A stretch of 64,000 bases of DNA, taken from the NCBI GenBank assembly GCA_040954595.2, contig CM082584.2, positions 8,494,001 to 8,558,000 on the forward strand, written 5' to 3'. Positions 29,101 to 38,395 of this stretch are shown here, one piece after another. The notes beneath the pieces are model-generated. The model searched no databases. It saw only the letters and a list, made by a program, of their open reading frames with translations, and had not been told where the DNA came from. Source of the DNA: Balanoglossus misakiensis. Its lineage: Eukaryota > Hemichordata. A program made the position numbers and the translations under genes. The first letter of the stretch is position 1, and each line of letters opens with the position of its first letter.

Positions 29101-30612
29101 GAATGGGTACCCAAATGACTGAGTCTTTGTTGGTAAAGTCTGCAAACACAATGCTGCATGGACATCCTTTTTTTCTCTGCCAGTCAGTTACTAAAAATAA
29201 CTTCATTTAACAGTTGACACCACGACGTTACTCAGTGAGTCACTACGTGCTAGATCACAGGGCATGCTTGGTTCCAGCACATAATCCGAACCGCATCACT
29301 GAATTTGTTTACCCGTTAAAAAGTGTGACCGCATGTTTGAAATTTGGGTCATAAAAACGTTTGAACATGACACAAGAAAACCTTATAACTACACCGTACC
29401 TATTAAAATCATGCACAAATCCAAAGCTAGTACTACTCTATTACAATTTTCAAAGACTCACTGTAGTGTTTGTAACCAGGAGAATAGAGAAATGCCAAAC
29501 AACAAATCCTGTTAAAAACTCGCCAGATTATTAGTAAGTCAAACATAAGGGTAGTCAACTGTACATCAGCGCCATAAATCTTGTATGCAGAATGCGCCAG
29601 AAATCATAAAATCCATCTGTGCATGTGCTTAAGGTTTTGAATTGACTCTGACCTGACACCATTGTGTTGCTGGTCAAAATCCATCGATCTCAATGAATGT
29701 CAAGTGAAACCTCAAATCGTGAACTTGTCCCTTGGTCTACCTGCTAGCATACACACTTAGCAGTAGTATGCTTACATTTGGCCAAAATTTGACCAAAAGC
29801 TTGAAAAGGGAAAAATAGTGTGACACTGAGTTCCTTCTTGTCGTATATAATAATAGTAAATCTAACCACACGACGAAAAAGGAAATGGCTCAAACTCACA
29901 TCATACACATCATGTACACATTTACATCCCGGAATAGCTGTGGTACGCACCTGTACCGTTGGTGTGGGGGGGGGGGGGGCTGATCCGTGGGGTAATCAGC
30001 CCCCCCCCCCACCCACCCAAACAGTACAGCTGCGTACCACAGCTAATCACGGAAATGCTCATGTTCTGTCCAAAGCAAACCATCTCGAATTTTAATAGTC
30101 GAAATAATTTGTGTGGTCAGTACAGATCTGTAACAGGAAATAAACCAGGTTCGCCTACACCGTTACACGTGCATTGAAATTAACACATCAGACGTGACAA
30201 TAATCATGTAAACATACACAAGTTCATAGCACAACACATTCAGTCATTGTGGGCGTGTCCTGAACTTACCTCTGGGAGAAACCACGATGCCCGAGTCGTT
30301 ATTAACCCCGTCTTCTGGCGGTGGAACGGGCAACGGGCGGCTGTGTCTCCTAGGCACAATTTGGGAAGGCGGTGGCCTGATTTCGTCCAGATACTTTACA
30401 AACGTCCCGGGGAAAGTTCCCACTTCCCCCGTAGTTTCGTTCCGTCCCTTCAGCCAGCATTTGGGTGACTGCACAGTTCCCACAAAGTCCTGGGAACTCT
30501 CTGGATCTGTGACGACCAAGATGTCGCCTTTGCGGATTGTGATCAAGTTTTGATCATCCTCGCCGTCATAGTCAGCGACCGCCTCGTATCTGTATCTGAC
30601 GCTAACGGCCAT
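624..30612 (-). CDS. p85-like PI3K regulatory subunit with SH3 and C1-SAM-C1 (3' end outside window)
   Basis: Minus-strand gene with coding exons 30270-30612, 16503-16568 (tentative), 5124-5186, 3928-4079, 3386-3520, 1920-2043, 1516-1632 and 624-722. All junctions are GT-AG and phases agree along the chain, giving about 366 codons before the left edge. Order: SH3 (about residues 1-78), proline-rich linker, C1 (142-192), SAM (about 213-275), C1 (302-351). The SH3 closely resembles the N-terminus of class IA PI3-kinase regulatory subunits, adaptors that hold p110 and recruit it to phosphotyrosine. In p85 a RhoGAP domain and two SH2 domains follow; those would lie left of position 1 and are not seen. 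C1 and SAM are not part of textbook p85. The SH3 and the C1-SAM-C1 block could belong to two genes, since about 25 kb separates them, but the phases fit one gene. Confidence 0.72.
3190..3305. repeat. TG/CA microsatellite
   Basis: A run of about 15 TG units around 3230-3260 inside longer alternating purine-pyrimidine sequence. It sits about 80 bp beyond the SAM-exon donor and generates spurious His/Thr-rich and Cys/Val-rich reading frames. Confidence 0.95.
4302..4378. repeat. TG/CA microsatellite
   Basis: TG repeats with interruptions in the intron between the two exons of the first C1 domain. Confidence 0.9.
8731..8743. promoter_or_regulatory. RFX X-box palindrome
   Basis: GTTGCTAGGCAAC is a near-perfect inverted-repeat X-box, the binding-site type of RFX factors. 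It lies in an intron inside a GC-richer stretch (about 8590-8760), far from any mapped start, so an enhancer role is only inferred. Confidence 0.5.
8986..9422. mobile_element. MITE with perfect 27-bp terminal inverted repeats, TA target site
   Basis: The ends read inward as CAGTGCAGCTTAGGAATAGC and match perfectly over 27 bases as inverted copies; each end is flanked by TA (8984-8985 and 9423-9424). TA duplication and CAGT ends are typical of Tc1/mariner-type non-autonomous elements. The interior has two tandem copies (about 9116-9357) of a ~120 bp unit and no coding capacity. Confidence 0.85.
14656..14672. repeat. Oligo-G tract
   Basis: An uninterrupted run of about 17 G. Similar C/G runs of nine or more recur near 17888, 28267, 28945, 29966, 30001, 34613, 35520 and 51060. 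Confidence 0.9.
16503..16568 (-). CDS. Tentative linker exon of the p85-like gene
   Basis: A 66-nt phase 1 to phase 1 exon encoding MIKLRPQQFGKPIMPVIQSY with a strong GTAAGC donor. Its phases fit both the SH3 exon before it and the first C1 exon after it. The acceptor side is weak: the upstream stretch is purine-rich (gagagagagcgctggcag). It may be a true exon, an alternative exon, or chance. Skipping it also keeps frame, because both flanking introns are phase 1. Confidence 0.4.
18702..20528. mobile_element. Non-autonomous inverted-repeat DNA element, 1.8 kb
   Basis: Both ends carry CAGTCAGATCGCACGG in inverted orientation, flanked by the same 4-bp word AATG (18698-18701 and 20529-20532), a likely target-site duplication. 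Just inside each end is CATATGCAAATGA. An internal 25-bp direct repeat beginning TCGATTATTTTTAAGCTGAC occurs near 18996 and 20112. An AT-rich middle ends in ATT trinucleotide repeats near 19580. No transposase was seen. Confidence 0.7.
21766..21779. promoter_or_regulatory. RFX X-box palindrome
   Basis: GTTGCCATAGCAAC is a textbook 14-bp X-box, the second in the introns of this gene. Confidence 0.5.
24418..24545. repeat. TGTGCTG/TGTTG minisatellite
   Basis: Irregular tandem array of 5-10 bp units rich in TGTGCTG, TGTTG and TGTGATG. It creates an artificial His/Thr/Ser/Gln-rich frame on the minus strand. Confidence 0.9.
26287..26355. promoter_or_regulatory. Cluster of DR1 nuclear-receptor half-sites
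   Basis: TGACCTCTGACCT (26287-26299) is a perfect direct repeat of AGGTCA with 1-bp spacing read on the minus strand. TGGCCTCTGACCT (26309-26321) is a one-mismatch copy, and a lone AGGTCA follows at 26350. DR1 sites are bound by HNF4, RXR heterodimers and COUP-TF. It lies in the first intron of the p85-like gene. Confidence 0.5.
26635..26647. promoter_or_regulatory. DR1 site, HNF4-like
   Basis: AGGTCAAAGTTCA matches the classic HNF4/PPAR-type DR1 pattern and lies 0.3 kb from the DR1 cluster at 26287. Confidence 0.45.
29935..30045. mobile_element. Foldback element with G-rich arms
   Basis: A 111-bp inverted repeat: the left arm starts TAGCTGTGGTACGC and runs into a G tract, the right arm is a C tract ending GCGTACCACAGCTA. 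The loop also pairs (GCTGAT / ATCAGC). One arm of the same sequence recurs at 34612-34658. Confidence 0.75.
30270..30612 (-). CDS. First coding exon: p85-type SH3 domain and proline-rich linker
   Basis: Start ATG at 30610-30612; the exon ends at a GTAAGT donor after position 30270 in phase 1. It encodes 114 residues beginning MAVSVRYRYEAVADYDGEDD, with the segment NETTGEVGTFPGTFVKYL, which is the RT/distal-loop to 3-10 helix signature typical of PI3-kinase p85 SH3 domains. The linker RPLPVPPPEDGVNNDSG resembles the proline-rich segment after the p85 SH3, which can bind SH3 domains. An earlier in-frame ATG at 30640-30642 would add ten residues; the inner ATG was chosen because the resulting N-terminus matches p85. 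About 450 bp upstream is a YY1-like promoter motif. Confidence 0.9.
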
Positions 30613-31130
30613 CTTGACTGAACTTGGAAATAGACAGTACACTTCCTGTTAGGAGCACACGTACGTAATAATATATATTGCACACGGATTTATCCACCTG
30701 TGACAGCGATCACAGCCGAGCACAATTTGATTTGTCGCTTACTCAACAGATCTGGTGTCTGTATTTAGTCCGAAAAGGTACAGGTGTGTAAGAATGCTAT
30801 GTTGACACAACTAAACAACCGGGAAAGTTCACGTGTTTTCGATCACTTCATTCATAATCATGGAGAAACCGTTCAGGCACCTCCGATTCGCTTGCGCAGC
30901 AATAACACTGACAGTACCGATGCAAACAACCCGGTTACTTACTTACTAATTCAACGTCTGCGTCGTTTCAACGCCAGCAAGGGAATGACAAGTTTGTCGA
31001 TTGTGCAAACATCACACAACTACTTAGCTAACCCTCTTCTTCCTGCTGCTGCCGCCATGTTTATAACCCAGGTCCGTGGGGTTGTGCTGTGTGACCATCG
31101 ACCAGACGACGAGTGAGTTTCCTCCGCTGC
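30613..31130 (-). promoter_or_regulatory. Probable promoter and 5' region of the p85-like gene
   Basis: GC-richer region upstream of the SH3 exon. On the minus strand, AAACATGGCGGCAGC around 31045-31060 is a YY1-type promoter-proximal motif preceded by TTATAA. Transcription start is not determined. The YY1 reading and gene assignment are inferred from position and strand. Confidence 0.35.
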
Positions 31131-33365
31131 ATGCAGCGTACCGGCGTGACAGAATAGAAGAGCTCTTTACAGAAGTGGAAGACGAGTGACTCTCTCACAT
31201 AAGGTTTTACCTCCTGGTAATCAAACAAGCCGTCTCTAACGGTACGCGGACGTGACGGACCACATCAACTTTCAGGAAGTTGAAACTTCTGCGCAAAAGT
31301 GCCCGGATTAGGGAGTCCACCCATCAGCGTGACTGTGCGTCACGGCCAGCGCCCCCAGTGGTGGTTCCACAGCCAGATATGTGTTGTACAAACACACCCG
31401 AAATATAATAAAGGGGCTTTGTTGAAGGAAGCTGAGAATGATTAGGAGGAAGGGAGAGGGGGAGGCAAATAGAAGTCTGGATTGAATGCAATTAGTTTTC
31501 AAATTTATGATCCCAGTGATGGTAACATAAACAATGGTTATTATGAGGCAGTGCAAGACTTGTCATCAGAACTGTTGTTGGTGTTCTTAAATCATCTCTC
31601 TTGCCAAAAGATTTTGGGACTGGGGTCAAATGGTAGAAATCATGCTACAACAGGTTTGTTGTCATTGTTTGTGTTGGAGAGTTTTCTTTATTAAGCTGGG
31701 ACTGTCTGCTGAATTGTGGGCCACTGGGGAATGATGACTTGAAGGCTGCCGGCACAGAAAGAAATGCAAGTATGGACAAGTGTGCATTTCACAACCATTC
31801 TTTTATTTTTACAAAGAAAGAAAGAGAAAGTACAGTTTTCTGAAATAAAATGACGCTTTCAGTTCATTGATTGCCACTGTAATTTCAAAACCCTTAAAAT
31901 ATTGGCACTTCTGGTATTGTCTGCAGTTCTCTGTATTGCAGTAAGCAAACTTAACTGAATGTATTTGGGAGTTAATTATAATTGTACACAAAACACTGAA
32001 ATAGGAACTATTCCCCCTTGTCTTGAATTAAAGCCCCATTTAGCAATTTGTTCATGATTTTATTAGTTATTATTGTTACTCTGATCAAATGTGGTGTGAT
32101 AATTATCATGCATGTTCGCATGAGCTATAGCTGTGGACTATTAAAATGTATAAAAAAAACAATATAGAAGTTTTAAAGATTTTTAACAATAAGGCACAAT
32201 GAAATTATGACACTGTCTAAGAATTCACACAGGTCTAGGTGCTGTCTGACACCCAGCAGTCAGTCTTTCCGCTGTGATCAAGTCTCGCTTACAATGCGTG
32301 CGTACCATCAGGTACACGTACACAGTCAGCTGTGTTTCGGGCGAGTATGTACAGCAACCACACTCTGATCAGCTGCAGAATTTATAGTACCACATATTTG
32401 GAGATATTTTCACAGTAGTGATTCAACAAGTGTCATTACACTCGGCATGCATCAGCCTGCAAACTAGCAATGGGCCAATAACACCCAGGCCCCAATCAAC
32501 CGTAAATAAAAAAAAACTCTGCTTGCAGTGATGCTGCTAATAACAAAACCAGAAAACAAATTATGAAATGTCAGTTCTGCACCAAAAATAGACACCAAAA
32601 TCTGTGCACCCAATTGCGATAATGAATGCACATGGCCATACAAGTATAGAATGAAAAAAATTACTGACCTGAAATCCTAAATAAGTTAATATACACAACT
32701 TTCAAAATGACTGACAGCAATACCCTGGTGCGACTGTATTACAGCTATATTACCAAGACAAATAACTTCTACCTCGAAAAGAATGAAGTTTACCTGAAAC
32801 AAAAGAAAGCTAGACATCTTCTATAATTTACTGGACAAAAAAATCTTGATTTTGGTTTGATAGTTGAAATTGCCAGAAAAGCCCCTCTTCACTGATTGCT
32901 CCCAGTGAAAAGGGGATTTCATCCAAAAAAGTTAGTCATCGATCTCAAATATAGTGAATAATACAGTATATAGTATTTTCATCTTCTTTACTTGATTTTT
33001 TGTTTGGATGATATGTATCTTGGGTAGTTACCATTTCCACTTGGCTAACAGTGACTCAGCAGTGATGACCATCTCATCTGAGATCAGATATTTGATTGGT
33101 TCATTCACTGGTCCCTTTGACAGAATCCACCTTTCCGACCAATGAGGTAACGGTTTACATTTTGGGTTTTGTACAGCCTCATTCAGCAAGACAAATTCCA
33201 GATTGGCTCATTTACTGGCAATTTTCATAGATCTTTCTGTGAGATGAGGTAAAGCCTTACATTTTTTTTTGGTTTAGTTCAAGAACATTGATATGACAGA
33301 CAATAGGAACAATCTGTTTATGAGTATGGTGGTGTTTTTTTCGGACATTGTTATCAGAGTGGCTG
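31131..33365. other. Intergenic stretch; nothing recognised
   Basis: AT-rich sequence between the promoter side of the p85-like gene and the 3' end of the fibronectin-III membrane protein. Only short frames without splice support; no repeat family or RNA gene recognised. Confidence 0.5.
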
Positions 33366-35036
33366 TTACAATTGTGTATCGGAAGATGCCAGGCCATTGT
33401 CCTCTGAAAAGTTCATAAGTCCGCTACCATCATTTCTCATCCTGCGAAGGAAAATAAGAAAAAAAAGAGCCCCTACGTCAGTCCACAAATTACCCAGGAA
33501 TAGGTGCATTTCACTATCAAGGAAAGCTATTTGGACTTATATCATGAAGAATACTACCACAGGGGGAAAATGCAACAAGAAAAGAAACATGGTACTGACC
33601 GGACAAAGCGTCGAAGTCTCCTCCATTTCTTGATCCTTGCATGTACGACAGAAACAAAGAGGATGATGATTCCGATGCCGACGGATCCCACGATGATGCC
33701 GATGACAAGGTCGGTGATGTTCATTTTGTAGCTGTGGTCCACCACGGCCGTGTTTTGGTACTGGCTGCCCACTTCATAGGCGGGTCCCAGTGATTCGGTC
33801 TCGTTGGAGCAAACGGTTTTGTTGAAGTCGACGCCTGAAATCGAAGCACATTAATTAATCTCTTAGGATTCTTCCAGATTATTAGTGGCGGGTGCATTGT
33901 ATAGCTGGAGTGGAAGACCATGGATATGCATCTGTGAAACCTGACATACTGGTTGGGTTTTGCTGTCACTTTTCGTCACACCACAAGCGTGGCCGAAATT
34001 CTGCATGGCTTGTTGTTAAACAATGAACAGACAGACCACTCTTGGGGTAACATTGGTCAAGTAACTATGGTAACACTTCTGCAAACCCATCAATATGAGT
34101 TTACTGATATACAGATGGTAACCCCAGTAACATTAACCTGGGCCGGCTCCGCCCTTACATGAACAAAAATACAAAATTCTATTTGAGGTATGGAGAATTC
34201 CATGCCCAAAACCTACGGTACCTATTAAGAAAGTCATCGGTTTGGACGCGAGAGTGGCATGGTCGTCGCCATCATGTGTACACGATGCACTGATGGTGTA
34301 CACTGTTCGCGGTTTGACGAACGGATGCAAGAACTCCTGTCCGCTGGATGGCCTGGTGTTGTGCTGAAACTCTATCTCTGCACCTTTGGCTTTGCCGTAG
34401 GTGATGTGGCAGACAGTGTTTTCCGGCGGCAGAGGGGAGTTCCACGTGACGGCAGTGGTTGACAGATCGCGGTTGGTGACACACACCGTCACTTGGGTGT
34501 CGATGGGTAATACCAATTCTGTGGAAAGGACATGAACAAATAAGACTTGGTGACGTTGGTTCCGCCTCAAAAGAATATTCAACAAGACCATGTGTTTACT
34601 CAACTGACAGCTCCCCCCCCCCCCCCTCCCCCAACGGTACAGCTGCGTACCACAGCTACACATTTATACGGACCATTCGTGGGGCATTGTTGCTAGTATA
34701 TTTGTGCTACAGTAGTGTACATATCAACAACACGCAGTATCGATTATGAATATTCCGATGGCCAAGGCGTCTCTGCACAGAAACTCACTGGTGATGCAGA
34801 AATTCCATTCCCATTTATGTAAATACCGACTACTGGGATGTCACCAAACATGTGTGTTGTGCCGGAGTTACCGTAAACTTATCCCCAAGAGATAAACTTC
34901 AAAACGAATCGATCGATAAACTTTTAGCCCTTTTGACGCGTGACGTTGAAAGTAAATGAAACTTACCCGGAGATCGTTTCCGTGATTCTGTATTCGCTAT
35001 GACCTCAAAGAGAATGATAGCCACAAAGAAATTCAT
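33366..35036 (-). CDS. Small type I membrane protein: signal peptide, FN3-like domain, TM, PDZ ligand
   Basis: Four exons, all in phase: 34967-35036, 34222-34518, 33600-33834, 33366-33441; 225 residues. The N-terminus MNFFVAIILFEVIANTES is a signal peptide. Exon 2 is one beta-sandwich unit of fibronectin III type (AVTWNSPLPPENTVCHITY; TVYTISASCTHDGD), bounded by phase-1 introns like a mobile module. Exon 3 has NxT/S sites, a transmembrane helix (LVIGIIVGSVGIGIIILFVS) and a basic stop-transfer RIKKWRRLRR. The short last exon follows a strong pyrimidine-tract acceptor and ends SSDTQL, a class I PDZ-binding motif. No named family was recognised. Likely a cell-surface adhesion or receptor protein tied to a PDZ scaffold. 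An oligo-C element lies in intron 1. Confidence 0.85.
34612..34658. mobile_element. Single arm of the G-rich foldback element
   Basis: A C-rich tract followed by AACGGTACAGCTGCGTACCA and CAGCTA, nearly the same as the right arm of the element at 29935-30045. It lies in intron 1 of the FN3 membrane-protein gene. Confidence 0.65.
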
Positions 35037-35201
35037 TTCGGCACTTCGGTTTGCTAAATTCCGGATGCATTTAGGAAAGAACGACGGCGTAACTAGATAT
35101 GATAGAGGAACAAGAACAAGTCGTAAACATCCCAATGTGTGACGGCCATTTTGAATACTGCCCTCAAAGGCCAAGGAACGTTCTCCTTTGTTTTTCGAAT
35201 G

Positions 35202-35289
35202 CTATTTAAGAACCTTGGTGGTGTCGGCCCATGTATAAAATCCTATTTAAGAACCTTGGTGACATCGGCCCATGTATAAAATCCTATTT
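35202..35289. repeat. Tandem duplication, 41-bp unit
   Basis: Two adjacent copies starting CTATTTAAGAACCTTGGTG and ending CCCATGTATAAAATC differ at about three positions; a third copy is cut short. It lies just upstream of the FN3 membrane-protein start and contains TATAAA. Confidence 0.85.
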
Positions 35290-35845
35290 TGAATTCTTAC
35301 AAGATGTTGACAGTCAGGGTTTAGTATGAACATTTTTTTGCGCAATGCATGCGTTATTCTTGCACTGATATATGCATGTTTTGGGGGTCATTATTCTAAA
35401 GTGAATAAAACGGTCGCGATTCATGAAGAGGAACTTCGAATTAATCTGTGGTCGAAAATTTATAGCCTTGTACGTCCACACCTTCACTCCGGTAGATCTC
35501 CCGACGTATGTCTGTGATCCCCCCCCCCCCCCCCATCTACTTATTGACAACACCAGTAGCACAACGGCTTTGTGTAAATTGAACCAATGTTTTGTAGATG
35601 ACGTACCCATCGTCTGTACGACTGCAAAGCCTGCATGCGGGACGCTCACCTACTTCCAAGTTGTCGTCTTACGTAACCGAGCGATAAAAATTACCGGTGT
35701 CGTCGTGTCCCACCGTGTATTCTTTTGTCAGCTCCATGCAATAGGAGACTCTTGTCGTTTCAAATGACAATGTATGGTATTAGCATCTTGTACAACATAA
35801 AATGTGTCATCGATTAAAGTATAACGGTCCATACCAACCACTTAC

Positions 35846-35992
35846 CTGGAATTTCGCCCGCGGTCATCATTGATTTCATCTGGGCCTGATCGAACGTCGC
35901 CGTCATATTTATTTCTTGCGGTAGTTGTCCGAGATTTATTAAGAGTAGTGCATAGTGCAAGTTCGCTCCACAAACGAAGGACGCGTTTTCCC
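35846..35992 (-). CDS. Orphan exon of an extracellular-type protein
   Basis: A well-formed 147-nt exon, phase 1 to phase 1, with a good acceptor (GCATTTTACAG) and GTAAGT donor. It encodes ENASFVCGANLHYALLLINL and on to TAGEIP, with NxS/T sites. It lies upstream of the FN3 membrane-protein start on the same strand. A possible continuation (SYCMELTKEYTVGHDDTG, about 35683-35740) has a weak acceptor. It may be the remnant of a duplicated gene or an alternative 5' part of the neighbour. No first exon was found. Confidence 0.4.
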
Positions 35993-36866
35993 CTGTAAAA
36001 TGCTTTCCCAAAACTAGACAATGTTAACCATTTTGTGTTTACTTCATATTATCATTTTTATTTCTGAAAGCCTTATACCATAGGCAGCGCTGCGGTCTAA
36101 TGTCTATGGTATGGACATGCATCAAATGAAAACTAAATTTGTATTTGGATAGAAGGAGGTGCACATTAGGATCAGTGTATATTGTCCAGTTGTTAGTTGT
36201 AATTGGCTAATCGGCCCGAGACAGATTTTACAATTATCGCGTGTCATGGAACAGTAACTCTATTGAGTCAAGGCTTTGGAAACGTAAAACAAGCGTACTT
36301 GTCTAATGTCCACTATTCCAAATGTATAGTATTAGACCCTGAATTTGGCATGGATGCAACAAAAGTAACCGTGCTTTCGCCTATATGCGGTATGTGCAAG
36401 ATCATGATTTGACCTGTGTTTTACTAGTTGTCTGTGATTGAAACCCCATAGACCCACGTCCGATCTATAATCGAATCAAAGCTAACATGTGTATTGTCGA
36501 GATTGACTGTTGGTATTTCGAAGGGGTCTATTGATTGGTATCATTCTTTCGTTAATGAGGCAAATTGACGGTCATTTCGCGGTTGGAACCTGTTTGCTGC
36601 AGGTGTCATCAATGGGACAATGGAAACAAGCCCTTGTTTTAACGAGGACTCTTTGAGCGGCTGTCACGGCAACGGGTCGTCGTCATTCTCTTCAGCCTGG
36701 GTCGGGAAGTGAGCGTTCCCTTCACTCTCTACGCACAGGATCGCGTTAGAAAGTCCGACGTCGCCGCGAGAGAGACACAAACTGAAAAGAAACACTAGCC
36801 CTGAGGAAGTAGGTTTACAACGATCTCGTGAGTAGAGTGTTTGCTCCTCTGTAGTCGGATTTCTTC

Positions 36867-37583
36867 ATGCCGGACACATATTTGACAGAATCTCCCATTG
36901 ACCGACCACCTGTTCCGATGGCAGCGGCCACTGCGCAACACCCTCCGCTGAAGGAGAAGCAGCTCGTCCAGTTCGAAAAGCAGACGGACACCTTTCCCAA
37001 GTCGGGCGTCAGAAAACCCTCCATGGCTGGCGAGAAGAAGAGGAGGACCTCGGTGATGTCTTCGGGTTCCACCACGGGGCTGGACGGACCCGCGCGGCGA
37101 CGGAAGTCATCGGTGGTATCCATGCACGGCGGCGGTCGGCGCTTGTCGAGGGTAGGGTCGACGTGGGGGCTGTCGTTGAACAAAATCAACCAGAGCCAAC
37201 AGAGCAACAACCGACCCGTGATCAAATACGAGAACACCTACAAGATGAAGCCGGACTCGGGGACGCATTTCGACGTCGGCCGGGTGAAGAAGAGCATCAA
37301 GGCGTTGATGGAGTTGATGCTCGCCGACACCAGATATAACCCGACGTCGGCCAAAGTGGCGTCCAACCAACTCTGCGAGAAAATCAAGCAGACGGTCAAA
37401 GACTTGGGCTACGTCAGGTACAAAATCGTCTGCTCTGTTCTGATCGGCGAAATCAAGGACCACGGGGTCCAAATCGCCAGTCGGTGCGTGTGGGATTCCA
37501 CGACTGACAACTTTGCCACGGAGGTATTCAAAAACAGTTCACTTTTTGCCGTTGCATCAGTATACGGTATCTACTACGAATGA
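36867..37583 (+). CDS. Tctex-type dynein light chain (DYNLT5/TCTEX1D1-like)
   Basis: Single-exon gene, 238 residues. The C-terminal half (about 118-238) is a Tctex1 fold: YENTYKMKPDSGTHFDV at its start, then CEKIKQTVKDLGYVRYKIVC and ASRCVWDSTTDNFATEVFKN, ending SSLFAVASVYGIYYE. This matches TCTEX1D-type light chains, which dimerise and link cargo to cytoplasmic or ciliary dynein. The first 115 residues are basic, Ser-rich and probably disordered (KKRRTSVMSSGSTTG, ARRRKSSVVSMHGGGRRLSR), with several possible basophilic kinase sites. AATAAA signals lie at 37676 and 37927. The lack of introns suggests an old retrocopy or lineage intron loss. Assignment to DYNLT5 rather than another TCTEX1D paralogue is not certain. 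Confidence 0.9.
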   Translation: MPDTYLTESPIDRPPVPMAAATAQHPPLKEKQLVQFEKQTDTFPKSGVRKPSMAGEKKRRTSVMSSGSTTGLDGPARRRKSSVVSMHGGGRRLSRVGSTWGLSLNKINQSQQSNNRPVIKYENTYKMKPDSGTHFDVGRVKKSIKALMELMLADTRYNPTSAKVASNQLCEKIKQTVKDLGYVRYKIVCSVLIGEIKDHGVQIASRCVWDSTTDNFATEVFKNSSLFAVASVYGIYYE

Positions 37584-37675
37584 AGACAATATAACAGAGC
37601 AGCATCATGATCTACATTGAGTTGTCGCCATTCGCGAAAAATCGTTTTCCTCGCGATTTTTGGCTTGTTGACGCC

Positions 37676-37932
37676 AATAAACTTTGACTCGGGGAACTTT
37701 GTGTTTTAAGAATGACTACTGGACAACAAGTTTAAAGTTTCGGAGTTGCATTTATTATTCTGTCTTGGTGGTTATATCGACCGTTTTACATAACAAGGAC
37801 ATTTAGTTTTACAGTCGCACGTTGTTTATTGCTCGAGTTTCAATATTCTTCCAATCCATGTCGTATGTTTTTAAATGTATAGATACTGAATGTTTTGACA
37901 TTTGTTGTGTTCTTGAGTTAGAGTTAAATAAA
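37676..37932 (+). terminator. Two polyadenylation signals of the Tctex1 gene
   Basis: AATAAA at 37676-37681 and again at 37927-37932, 93 and 344 bases after the stop codon, allow a short and a long 3' UTR. Confidence 0.6.
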
Positions 37933-38337
37933 ATTTAGGTAAATGATTTCTCACGTCAGCCAGGCGAACACCGCGGCCTTTTGTTGCAGATTCTGACCTC
38001 CATGTCTTTATACACATTAATCATATGCCTAGTAACTTTTCCCCTGGTTCTAGACATAACCATATTAGGGAATATCTTCCCACCCTGTTTCTATAGAGAC
38101 TGTCACATGATGTCGCGCTTTCACACTTGGACCACAGCACAGTTCATTGGCTCTTATTGATCCCATCTTGGATTCTTCAATATGGTTCTTCATCCTGATA
38201 ATGTAAAATTGATTATGATATGATAAATAAAACCTTACACAGGACCGATGGTAGCATGATATAATATAATCTCTATTATACATCAAACACCAGGTAACTC
38301 TTAGCCTGGTCTCCATACCCCTGAAAGGCCAAAGGTC

Positions 38338-38350
38338 AGGTCAAAGGTCA
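38338..38350 (+). promoter_or_regulatory. Perfect DR1 in the TAF1B promoter region
   Basis: AGGTCAAAGGTCA, with a further overlapping AGGTCA at 38333-38338, lies 46 bp before the TAF1B start codon. DR1 is the site of HNF4/RXR/COUP-TF-type receptors. Confidence 0.5.
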
Positions 38351-38395
38351 TTGACGGCGCCCTCTGGAGGAGAAGAAAAGCCCGAATCACCTACC

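Larger units (their letters stand above)
16569..30269. other. First intron of the p85-like gene, 13.7 kb
   Basis: Contains the 1.8 kb inverted-repeat element at 18702-20528, an X-box at 21766, a DR1 cluster at 26287-26647, a TGTGCTG-type minisatellite at 24418-24545 and a G-rich foldback element at 29935-30045. The longest open frame (28159-28701) has no coding signature. No gene was recognised. Confidence 0.6.

Noticed and set aside
36662-36672. X-box-like GTCACGGCAAC upstream of the Tctex1 gene
   Set aside because: Only one good half-site and wrong spacing for an RFX palindrome.
36815-37472. Minus-strand frames of 140 and 121 codons
   Set aside because: Antisense shadows of the Tctex1 gene, whose product is clearly recognisable.
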